A stretch of 20,262 bases of DNA from a virus. A program made the translations under genes and the position numbers. A model generated the notes under the pieces. That model was given only the letters and a program-made list of their open reading frames with translations, did no database searches and was not told where the DNA came from. The stretch covers positions 1-20,262 of the IMG/VR virus record IMGVR_UViG_3300008108_003045; one strand, written 5' to 3'. This document shows positions 13,771 through 19,966 of the stretch, piece by piece. Numbering within the stretch: position 1 is the first letter of the stretch; every line of letters starts with the position of its first letter.

Positions 13771-13962
13771 ATGGAACAGTTTTTTCTTGATCGTGACAAC
13801 AGTGGTCATTGGTATATTGTACCGGTAGCAATGAAAGATGTGTGGGATGATTGGCGCGATCTTGATGAAGATGATGATGCTTCTTGGACTGCTCCTGACG
13901 GTGTACGGCGGGTGCCGGGCGGGACTAGGTTAGTAACCTTCACCAATCCTGTAATTGAATAA
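13771..13962 (+). CDS. Small acidic protein
   Basis: A 63-residue protein of unknown function with a strong AGGGGAAG ahead of its ATG. It is very acidic in the middle (WDDWRDLDEDDDAS), opens with an aromatic strand pair (MEQFFLDRDNSGHWYIVPV) and ends in a basic, strand-like part (DGVRRVPGGTRLVTF). Small acidic phage proteins sometimes mimic DNA or act as anti-restriction factors; the evidence here is only the charge. It has its own near-consensus promoter and a terminator-like hairpin after it, so it is a one-gene unit, probably expressed early. Confidence 0.7.
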   Translation: MEQFFLDRDNSGHWYIVPVAMKDVWDDWRDLDEDDDASWTAPDGVRRVPGGTRLVTFTNPVIE

Positions 13963-13969
13963 AATGGGT

Positions 13970-14004
13970 AGCCGGGTAGAGAAAGTTCTTGACTTTACCC
14001 GGCT
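13970..14004 (+). terminator. Rho-independent-like terminator
   Basis: AGCCGGGTA (13970-13978) pairs with TACCCGGCT (13996-14004), with an inner AAAGT/ACTTT arm, followed by a T-rich TTCCTT. It lies 8 bases after the acidic-protein gene and closes that unit. Confidence 0.75.
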
Positions 14005-14011
14005 TTCCTTG

Positions 14012-14019
14012 TATAAATA
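14012..14019 (+). promoter_or_regulatory. T4-late-like motif TATAAATA
   Basis: An exact TATAAATA in the gap between the terminator and nadM, 54 bases before its ATG; the placement right behind a terminator supports a real promoter. Confidence 0.55.
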
Positions 14020-14025
14020 AGTTTG

Positions 14026-14044
14026 TAGAAAGATAGACTTTCTA
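14026..14044 (+). other. Leader hairpin of nadM
   Basis: TAGAAAG (14026-14032) and CTTTCTA (14038-14044) form a 7-bp stem around a 5-nt loop, 12 bases ahead of the CAAAGGAG site. No T-run follows. It would form in a message started at the late-like box. Confidence 0.4.
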
Positions 14045-14073
14045 TATAAATCGCTTCAAAGGAGTTTTGAGCA

Positions 14074-15120
14074 ATGGAAAAAGAGTTTGACCTTCTGGTC
14101 TTTGTTGGGCGCTTTCAGCCCTTTCATAATGAACATAAGCGCATCATTGATATTGCGCTACAAAAATCCCGCAATGTATTAGTTCTAGTAGGTTCTGCTG
14201 GCAAGGCCCGCACGATCCGAAATCCGTTCACGTTTGATGAACGTAAGCAGATGATTGAAGGAGCATTCACCGATAGTGAACGCCTCATCATCAAGCCTCT
14301 CTATGACAAGACTTATAATGATGCAGCCTGGATTAAGCAGGTGCAGACCATCGTGCTTGATACTGCACTTGATGTTGTCAATAACTTCACCTCTTGGAGA
14401 GCAAGCGGCTACAATGACGCTAAGGTCGGATTGATTGGCGCTAGTAAGGATAACACTAGCTACTATCTTAAGATGTTCCCGCAGTATAAGTCGGTGAATG
14501 TTGAAATTCAGAATGATCTTCACGCTACAGAGATTCGTGAACAGTACCTAGAGCGAGGGTTTCTGTCTAATCAGACGGTTCCTATGAGTGTCGTTAAGTT
14601 TCTCATGGATTTTCGTGGTACCGATACTTACGTGCAACTTCACAATGAACTTAAGTTTGTCCGTGACTACAAGAAGCAGTGGGAAGTTTCGCCCTATCCC
14701 GTGAAGCACGCCACTGTTGACGCAGTTGTTGAACAGAGCGGACACATCCTGCTTGTTAAGCGCCGTTCGGAACCTGGTAAGGGTCTATGGGCATTGCCCG
14801 GCGGTCACTTGAACGAGTATGAAAAGCAGCTTGATGGTGCTATTCGTGAACTCCGTGAAGAAACGAAGATTAAGGTTCCTGAGGCTGTGCTGCGTGGTAG
14901 CATTCGTGACCATGAAACGTTTGACGATCCGTATCGTTCTACGCTCGGTCGTGTTATCACGAAGGCATATCACTTCAAGTTGGCAGATGATGTTACGCTG
15001 CCTAAGGTGAAAGGTGCCGATGATGCTGAAAAGGCAAAGTGGGTTCCAATCAGCGAACTTCGTGAAGAAGATTTCTTTGACGACCACTACTTCATCATTC
15101 AGTATTTCTTGGGGCTTTAA
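14074..15120 (+). CDS. nadM: Bifunctional NMN adenylyltransferase / Nudix hydrolase
   Basis: A 348-residue two-domain enzyme. The N-terminal domain (about 1-185) joins NMN to ATP to make NAD+: GRFQPFHNEH at residues 12-21 holds the nucleotidyltransferase (H/T)xGH-like His pair, and RNPFTFDERKQMI with ATEIREQYLE follow the NadM pattern. The C-terminal domain (about 205-348) is a Nudix hydrolase: GGHLNEYE begins at residue 243 and continues to REETKI near 266, fitting Gx5Ex7REUxEExGU except that Gly at the end is Lys. Its likely substrate is ADP-ribose or a related nucleotide. Bifunctional NadM of this type is known from cyanobacteria and large vibriophages. The gene ends 2 bases before the macro-domain gene. 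Confidence 0.95.
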   Translation: MEKEFDLLVFVGRFQPFHNEHKRIIDIALQKSRNVLVLVGSAGKARTIRNPFTFDERKQMIEGAFTDSERLIIKPLYDKTYNDAAWIKQVQTIVLDTALDVVNNFTSWRASGYNDAKVGLIGASKDNTSYYLKMFPQYKSVNVEIQNDLHATEIREQYLERGFLSNQTVPMSVVKFLMDFRGTDTYVQLHNELKFVRDYKKQWEVSPYPVKHATVDAVVEQSGHILLVKRRSEPGKGLWALPGGHLNEYEKQLDGAIRELREETKIKVPEAVLRGSIRDHETFDDPYRSTLGRVITKAYHFKLADDVTLPKVKGADDAEKAKWVPISELREEDFFDDHYFIIQYFLGL

Positions 15121-15122
15121 TC

Positions 15123-15605
15123 ATGCTTAAGCACACTAAAGGTAATCTCATTGACCTCGCAGAGAAGGGTGAGTTTGATGTAATCGTTCATGGATGCAAC
15201 TGCCTAAACACTATGGGTTCTGGCATCGCTAAGGAGATTCGTGAGCGATATCCAAAAGCGTATGAAGCTGATACAGCTTATACCCTAGACCTGCAGGACA
15301 GTGGAAATAGTCAAGTCCAAAAGCTTGGCAATATTTCTGCCCATGTGACCGATAAGTTTGTTATCATCAACGCATATACGCAAATTAACTTTGCACCCCG
15401 TGACGTTGACCATTTTGAGTATGCTTCGTTTGAAGTCATTCTTAAGAAGATGGCAGCAGAATATGGCCCCTTCAAAATCGGCTTCCCTTATATCGGTATG
15501 GGACTTGCAGGTGGTGATAAGGATCGTATCATTGCGATGTTGGAAGACTTCGCAGAAAAGATTTCCGCACAGGGCGGATCAGTAACTTTGGTAGAATTTG
15601 GTTGA
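15123..15605 (+). CDS. Macro domain protein (ADP-ribose binding/processing)
   Basis: A 160-residue single macro domain, the usual size. Seen: KGNLIDLAEKGEFDVIVHGC leads to NCLNTMGSGIAKEI, the ADP-ribose-binding and catalytic-Asn loop; a strand pair (GNISAH, FVIINAYTQ); then FPYIGMGLAGGDKDRI, the phosphate-binding loop, and a terminal helix and strand. Such domains remove ADP-ribose from proteins, DNA or metabolites, or hydrolyse ADP-ribose-1''-phosphate. Only a weak GGGGC lies ahead of the ATG; it is coupled to nadM two bases upstream. Together with NadM-Nudix and NadV it suggests that ADP-ribose released in the infected cell is dealt with here. Its stop TGA lies within the -35 of the nadV promoter. 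Confidence 0.88.
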   Translation: MLKHTKGNLIDLAEKGEFDVIVHGCNCLNTMGSGIAKEIRERYPKAYEADTAYTLDLQDSGNSQVQKLGNISAHVTDKFVIINAYTQINFAPRDVDHFEYASFEVILKKMAAEYGPFKIGFPYIGMGLAGGDKDRIIAMLEDFAEKISAQGGSVTLVEFG

Positions 15606-15630
15606 CATTCTGCTAAAGATTCGTTATAGT
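15602..15630 (+). promoter_or_regulatory. Sigma70-type promoter (TTGACA-17-TATAGT)
   Basis: TTGACA at 15602-15607 contains the stop TGA (15603-15605) of the macro-domain gene; 17 bp later TATAGT at 15625-15630. It reads into nadV. Confidence 0.8.
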
Positions 15631-15642
15631 CAATCATCAAGT

Positions 15643-15667
15643 CTAGCTGATAGAAGCTAGCATTTTT
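15643..15667 (+). other. Leader hairpin with T-run before nadV
   Basis: CTAGCT (15643-15648) pairs with AGCTAG (15655-15660) around a 6-nt loop, with T-rich CATTTTT following at 15661-15667. It sits in the untranslated leader and looks like a weak terminator or attenuator. Confidence 0.45.
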
Positions 15668-15685
15668 AAATAGAGGAGTTCTATT

Positions 15686-17062
15686 ATGCATAACATCATT
15701 CTTAATTCGGACAGCTACAAGTATAGCCAGTTCAATCAGTACCCCGAAGGTACTGAATACATTTACAGTTACATTGAAAGCCGCGGTGGCGTTCATGACG
15801 CTACTGTGTTCTTCGGTCTTCAAGCATTCATCAAGGAGTACATGCTGACTCCGGTGACGATGGAAATGATTGACGAAGCCGAAGCTATCATCACTGCACA
15901 TGGTGAGCCCTTCAATCGTGAAGGTTGGGAATATATCGTCAACACTTATGGCGGTAAGCTTCCTGTTACGATCAAGGCTGTTCCCGAAGGTACAGTAGTT
16001 GGTACTCGCAATGTTCTCGCTACTATTGTCAACATGGATCCTGAGTGCTACTGGTTGACTAGCTTCCTTGAGACTGCGTTGCTTCGTGCAATTTGGTATC
16101 CGACTACTGTTGCTACCAACAGCTATCAGAGCAAGAAGTTGATTCTTGAATATCTTGAAAAGACTGGCGACCCCAGCACGATTGATTTCAAACTTCATGA
16201 CTTTGGCGCTCGTGGCGTGTCCAGTCTTGAGAGTGCTGGTATTGGTGGCGCTGCACACCTTGTTAACTTCCAGGGAACTGATACGGTAGAAGCTTTGCTT
16301 TTTGCTCGTCGTTACTATGGTGCTGATATGGCTGGGTTCAGTATTCCTGCCATGGAACACAGCACTGTAACTAGCTGGGGCCGTGAAGGCGAAGTTGCTA
16401 GCTATCGCAATATGCTCAAGCAGAATGCTAAGCCCGGCGGTCTTGTTGCTGCTGTTTCTGACAGCTATGACATTTTCTCTGCTTGTGAAAAGTGGGGCAC
16501 CGAGTTGAAGCAGGATGTGCTTGACAGTGGTGCAACTCTTGTTGTTCGTCCCGACAGTGGTGACCCGGCAGATGTTGTCGCTAAGTGTCTCAAGATTCTT
16601 GACAAGTACTTTGGTCACACTGTCAATGACAAGGGCTTCAAGGTACTGAACAATGTTCGTGTCTTGCAGGGTGACGGCATCAATCACCAGACTATTCGTA
16701 GCATTCTCTACACTATCACGCTTGCAGGCTACAGTGCAGACAATGTGGCTTTCGGACAGGGCGGCGCACTGTTGCAGATTGTCAATCGTGACGATCAGAA
16801 GTTTGCTATGAAGTGTTCGGCTGCCTTTATCAACGGTGAATGGGTTGACGTTTTCAAGGACCCAATCACTGACAAGGGCAAGCGCAGCAAGAAGGGTCGT
16901 ATGGTCCTAATTGAAACTGACAATGGTTTCAAGACTGTCACTACCGAAGATGCTGCTTACGAAGATGTTAAGGATCAGGATGTGCTTGAAGTTGTTTACA
17001 GCATGGGCAAGCTTATCCGTGACATGACGTTTGACGAAATTCGGGCAAACAGTAACAAGTAA
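15686..17062 (+). CDS. nadV: Nicotinamide phosphoribosyltransferase
   Basis: A 458-residue enzyme that joins nicotinamide to phosphoribosyl pyrophosphate, giving NMN. Seen: HDFGARGVSSLESAGIGG from residue 171 (Arg176 is the conserved contact), GTDTV with Asp199 for nicotinamide recognition, IPAMEHSTVTSWG with the catalytic His, LVVRPDSGDP for the ribose-phosphate, LQGDGI and GQGGALLQ, all in NAMPT order. Length is typical. NadM at 14074 then makes NAD+ from its product, so both steps of the short salvage route are present. It has its own promoter and leader hairpin, and AGAGGAG before ATG. Codons are rich in CTT, GCT, CGT and GTT, unlike the late virion genes, suggesting high early expression. 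Confidence 0.96.
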   Translation: MHNIILNSDSYKYSQFNQYPEGTEYIYSYIESRGGVHDATVFFGLQAFIKEYMLTPVTMEMIDEAEAIITAHGEPFNREGWEYIVNTYGGKLPVTIKAVPEGTVVGTRNVLATIVNMDPECYWLTSFLETALLRAIWYPTTVATNSYQSKKLILEYLEKTGDPSTIDFKLHDFGARGVSSLESAGIGGAAHLVNFQGTDTVEALLFARRYYGADMAGFSIPAMEHSTVTSWGREGEVASYRNMLKQNAKPGGLVAAVSDSYDIFSACEKWGTELKQDVLDSGATLVVRPDSGDPADVVAKCLKILDKYFGHTVNDKGFKVLNNVRVLQGDGINHQTIRSILYTITLAGYSADNVAFGQGGALLQIVNRDDQKFAMKCSAAFINGEWVDVFKDPITDKGKRSKKGRMVLIETDNGFKTVTTEDAAYEDVKDQDVLEVVYSMGKLIRDMTFDEIRANSNK

Positions 17063-17071
17063 GGATAATAA

Positions 17072-17095
17072 GGGGTTGACTTAACGGTCAGCCCC
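17072..17095 (+). other. Hairpin overlapping promoter
   Basis: GGGGTTGAC (17072-17080) pairs with GTCAGCCCC (17087-17095), with one G-T pair and a 6-nt loop. In transcripts from upstream it could act as a weak terminator for nadV, though only a short T/A tail follows; the same bases are the -35 of the next promoter. Confidence 0.4.
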
Positions 17096-17104
17096 TGTTA
17101 TAAG
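17076..17104 (+). promoter_or_regulatory. Sigma70-type promoter (TTGACT-17-TATAAG)
   Basis: TTGACT at 17076-17081, 17-bp spacer, TATAAG at 17099-17104. The expected start of transcription is near 17111, which is the A of the next ATG. Confidence 0.72.
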
Positions 17105-17110
17105 AAGACT

Positions 17111-17434
17111 ATGACAAAACGATACGCATACTTTTTTACCCGTCAGGATATCTTCCGCGAGTACCAACTTGTGCAGACTGCACACGTTGCTATGAAGCTG
17201 GGGGCTAAGCTTGGCTCAACCGAAGATCCAGACAACACTTACTTCACTTGCGTGGGTGTTCGCAACCTAGAAGCCCTACAGGCGGTTGAAAAGATTCTGT
17301 TTGAGTTTGGTATCAAGTACGAATATTTTATTGAGCCAGACTTGAATGGTGGTGAAATGACTGCAATCGCAGTCCACCCTGTTGATGAAGATAAGCGAGA
17401 TATCTTGCTTGCGTTTAACCTGTTGAAGTTTTGA
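17111..17434 (+). CDS. PTH2-like small protein
   Basis: A 107-residue protein. The order of elements matches the small alpha/beta PTH2 peptidyl-tRNA hydrolase fold: YFFTRQDIFREYQLVQTAHVAM (strand, then helix with Gln and His), an exposed strand YFTCVGVRNLEAL, a helix LQAVEKILFEFGI, then YEYFIEPDLNGGEMTAIAVHP (strands and the motif EPDxxG-x-TAIAVHP near the active site in PTH2). It is shorter than bacterial Pth and lacks the Pth signature. Enzymes of this family rescue peptidyl-tRNA; a phage may need this, or the protein may bind something else. It starts directly at the expected transcription start and ends 7 bases before the AAA gene. Confidence 0.5.
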   Translation: MTKRYAYFFTRQDIFREYQLVQTAHVAMKLGAKLGSTEDPDNTYFTCVGVRNLEALQAVEKILFEFGIKYEYFIEPDLNGGEMTAIAVHPVDEDKRDILLAFNLLKF

Positions 17435-17441
17435 GGATACT

Positions 17442-18503
17442 ATGGCATACTTTTTGAAGAATGGTACTACTTTCCGTGTTTCCAGCAAGGAGGCAATGGA
17501 TTTGCATGAGCAGCTTCCTGCAGGCAACTACACTGTTGCTGTAGATATGATGGGCAACTTCTATCTTGAGCAGATTGATAGCTTTGAGATTCCTGCTAAG
17601 ATGTATGGTAATACCCTGCGACACACGGATCGCATTATCAATAGCTTTTGGGACCGTCCGCAGCAGACCGGTGTTCTGTTGAACGGTGAAAAGGGTTCTG
17701 GTAAGACGCTTCTTGCTAAGAACATTTCTGTTGAACTTGCTAAGCAGGGTGTCCCTACGATTGTTATCAATCGTGATTGGACTGGTGATGGCTTCTTCAA
17801 GCTGTTGCAGGACATTGACCAGCCGTGTGTCGTTCTCTTTGACGAATTTGAGAAGGTCTATGACCGCGAAAAGCAGGAAGAAATTCTTACTCTGCTTGAC
17901 GGCGTGTTCGGTTCTAAGAAGCTGTATGTTCTCACTGTGAATGACAAGTGGCGGGTTGACTCGCACATGCGTAATCGTCCTGGTCGTATCTTCTACCTGC
18001 TTGACTTCAAGGGTCTTGACGTTAACTTCATTCGTGAGTACTGTGAAGATAACCTCAACAACAAGCAGTACATTGATCAGATTTGTTCACTCACTAGCTT
18101 GTTTGGTGAATTCAACTTTGACATGCTTAAGGCGCTTGTTGAAGAAATGAATCGTTACGGTGAGACTCCGACGGAAGCACTTGAAATGCTCAACGCCAAG
18201 CCCGAGTATGATGAAGGTGCTAAGTACGAAATCAAGTTGATTGACGGTGGAAGGGAAATCTCCTCTGTCTCCCCTGAGATTTGGCGAGGCAACCCGCTTG
18301 CCGTCAAGGGTGTCAACATTGAATATGACACTGATCCTAACGATGATGAAGCAGAGTGGAAGGACCTTCGCTTTACTCCTGAAAATCTTATCAACCTGAA
18401 CAGTCAGGAAGGTAAGTTTGTCTTTGAAAGCAAGGGCGCCCGTCTCATCCTGACCCGTGTCAAGGATAAGGCACTTTACGATTACAGTCACCTTGCGCTG
18501 TGA
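17442..18503 (+). CDS. AAA+ ATPase
   Basis: A 353-residue protein. Seen: GEKGSGKT at residues 82-89 (Walker A), VVLFDEFEK at 130-138 (Walker B with Asp and Glu for Mg and catalysis), LTVND at 164-168 (sensor 1 Asn), and RNRPGR at 177-182 (an arginine finger-like Arg). The N-terminal 75 residues form a separate small domain; residues 250-353 are an acidic, strand-rich tail of unknown fold that may bind a substrate. The gap before this AAA core suggests a single-ring ATPase of the MoxR/clamp-loader or remodelling type. The phage function is not known. It shares a message with the PTH2-like gene seven bases upstream, and a perfect hairpin follows it. Confidence 0.85.
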   Translation: MAYFLKNGTTFRVSSKEAMDLHEQLPAGNYTVAVDMMGNFYLEQIDSFEIPAKMYGNTLRHTDRIINSFWDRPQQTGVLLNGEKGSGKTLLAKNISVELAKQGVPTIVINRDWTGDGFFKLLQDIDQPCVVLFDEFEKVYDREKQEEILTLLDGVFGSKKLYVLTVNDKWRVDSHMRNRPGRIFYLLDFKGLDVNFIREYCEDNLNNKQYIDQICSLTSLFGEFNFDMLKALVEEMNRYGETPTEALEMLNAKPEYDEGAKYEIKLIDGGREISSVSPEIWRGNPLAVKGVNIEYDTDPNDDEAEWKDLRFTPENLINLNSQEGKFVFESKGARLILTRVKDKALYDYSHLAL

Positions 18504-18509
18504 TCCAAT

Positions 18510-18531
18510 GGAAGGGACTTTGGTCCCTTCC
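18510..18531 (+). terminator. Perfect 9-bp hairpin after AAA gene
   Basis: GGAAGGGAC (18510-18518) pairs with GTCCCTTCC (18523-18531) around a 4-nt loop TTTG. No T-run follows (AACATATC), so it could be a weak terminator or an mRNA end protected from degradation. Confidence 0.55.
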
Positions 18532-18554
18532 AACATATCATTAAAGGCTGTATC

Positions 18555-18974
18555 ATGTTAGAGTGTTTGATTATCGGTGATAGCATTGCTCAGGGTATTG
18601 CTAATTATAGACCAGAATGTGTTGAGTATGCCCACGTTGGTTGGAACAGTCAACAATTCAATAGACATTACAGAACAACTCAACTAGACGCAAACACTGT
18701 AGTTATCAGCTTAGGTACAAACGATCATAGATACACGGATACTTACGAACAGCTTTCTGTTTTACGTTCTAGAATTAATGCCCGCCGAGTAATTTGGATT
18801 GTTCCCGCAGCAGTTAACCCTAGCAGCGGTGCAAACATTTCAATTATTCAAACATCAATTGATAGCATTGCTACAGCAAACGGTGATGCTATCCTTACTA
18901 TTCCCCGCCCAATGGCAGATAGATACCACCCAACAGGGCGTGGGTACCAGCAATTAGCTAGAAGGACACGATAA
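18555..18974 (+). CDS. Small SGNH/GDSL hydrolase-like protein
   Basis: A 139-residue protein of the SGNH hydrolase fold. Seen: GDS at residues 8-10 with catalytic Ser10 in block I, a possible oxyanion Gly in GWNS (29-32), GTND at 54-57 (block III, Asn56), and DRYHPTGRGY with Asp122 and His125 (block V). All four blocks are present and in order, so it is probably an active esterase or acyl-ester hydrolase, acting on a carbohydrate ester or peptidoglycan decoration in phages. It is shorter than most family members (about 180-200) and has no signal peptide, so secretion by itself is unlikely. Weak AAAGG lies ahead of the ATG. Confidence 0.85.
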   Translation: MLECLIIGDSIAQGIANYRPECVEYAHVGWNSQQFNRHYRTTQLDANTVVISLGTNDHRYTDTYEQLSVLRSRINARRVIWIVPAAVNPSSGANISIIQTSIDSIATANGDAILTIPRPMADRYHPTGRGYQQLARRTR

Positions 18975-18975
18975 T

Positions 18976-19413
18976 ATGACAATCTCACTTAATAGAAATT
19001 GGGTCAATACATTAACAGTTAGCTTGCCTGAATACGCCAATGAGTTAGGCAAGCAAATTGAAGTCGCTATGACCGAGCAAGTGCTTGATGATATTGATGC
19101 TCATGCATGTGCTTTAGGAGCAGCTATCGCCACCGGAAACGGAGAACTTGCGTTTGAAATTGCGATGAGCGATACTCTACGCGGAACTGAAATCAGAGAG
19201 GATATTGCCAAAACAGTCATTGATCTTATGATTGACAATTCCGATGTTGTGGACAATCCTACACTATACACTTTAGCTATTGCTCATGTGTTGAATATCC
19301 GAGTGTCAGATATCACAAATAATCTATCTGCTGCCGGCGTAGAAGAATATAAGCTTGATGCAGTAAAGCGAATCGCTAGATTGATTCCTGCAATCGGCAA
19401 GTGTGTTATTTAA
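18976..19413 (+). CDS. Unknown all-helical protein
   Basis: A 145-residue protein of unknown function. It looks almost wholly helical: residues about 20-45 (EYANELGKQIEVAMTEQVL), then DAHACALGAAIATGNGELAF, then a series of helices to KRIARLIPAIGKCVI. The Ala/Gly-rich HACALGAAIATGN segment is reminiscent of the AhpD/carboxymuconolactone decarboxylase fold, but the CxxC of AhpD is missing, so an enzyme of that kind is doubtful. It starts one base after the SGNH gene (GAAGGACACGATAAT ahead) and its 3' end overlaps the stop of the minus-strand gene by 8 bases. Confidence 0.65.
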   Translation: MTISLNRNWVNTLTVSLPEYANELGKQIEVAMTEQVLDDIDAHACALGAAIATGNGELAFEIAMSDTLRGTEIREDIAKTVIDLMIDNSDVVDNPTLYTLAIAHVLNIRVSDITNNLSAAGVEEYKLDAVKRIARLIPAIGKCVI

Positions 19414-19966
19414 TACCGATTAGCATAAAACGCTTGTACCCGTTGTTTTCGCTATATCTGATCTCCTTCTCTCCGGAGTAAAGATACTTAGACAACGGGT
19501 ATTTTAGTACCAAATCTTCCAAACTCTCGTTTGGATTTACGCACTTCCAAACATCATCGTCGCTAGTCTGAACGTCACTAGACTGAATACAGACCATAGT
19601 GCCATAATCAAGATTCTCAAACCAATCATTACCGTCCATATGCTCGGGTGAGCAGTTGATTATAAGGTCGTAGCCTGCCAAATTTTCAAGGTTCGCATCT
19701 GCTATTTTGTTCTCAACCTTATAATCACTACCAATTCGCCAAGCTTCTGTGATCTTGTCTGCGATTGGTTTTGTCTCTGGGTCAATGTCTATGCCCAAAA
19801 TGTATTGATATCTGTCTGCGTTCCGTGTAAGAAGCATAAACGCAACGAGATTGTACCAGCTACCTAAAATAGCAATTTTTAGGTTGGCGTGTACGAATCG
19901 TTCAAGTTCTTTGCAAAGCCAGACTTTGCTTTGGATTTGTCCGTGAGAGAAAGAGTCAAAGTTCAT
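19406..19966 (-). CDS. Rossmann-fold methyltransferase-like protein
   Basis: A 186-residue protein on the minus strand, reading from 19966 to 19406. KIAILGSWYNLVAFML (about residues 30-45) is the first strand and glycine loop, ILGIDIDPE carries the acidic residue that in class I methyltransferases holds the ribose of S-adenosylmethionine, and DLIINCSPEHMDG (about residues 101-113) is the strand-4 position with NCSPEHM in place of the usual NPPY. The catalytic target is unknown. Related proteins occur in T4-like marine phages. The start codon overlaps the stop of the upstream gene (ATGA), and the 3' ends of this gene and the one at 18976 overlap, so no room remains for a separate terminator. 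Confidence 0.6.
   Translation of the reverse strand: MNFDSFSHGQIQSKVWLCKELERFVHANLKIAILGSWYNLVAFMLLTRNADRYQYILGIDIDPETKPIADKITEAWRIGSDYKVENKIADANLENLAGYDLIINCSPEHMDGNDWFENLDYGTMVCIQSSDVQTSDDDVWKCVNPNESLEDLVLKYPLSKYLYSGEKEIRYSENNGYKRFMLIGIK

Noticed and set aside
15488-16687. A 399-codon open frame on the minus strand opposite macro domain and nadV
   Set aside because: It lies antisense to two clear enzymes, has low-complexity Ser/Asn/Thr content typical of a shadow frame, and no ribosome site or promoter.
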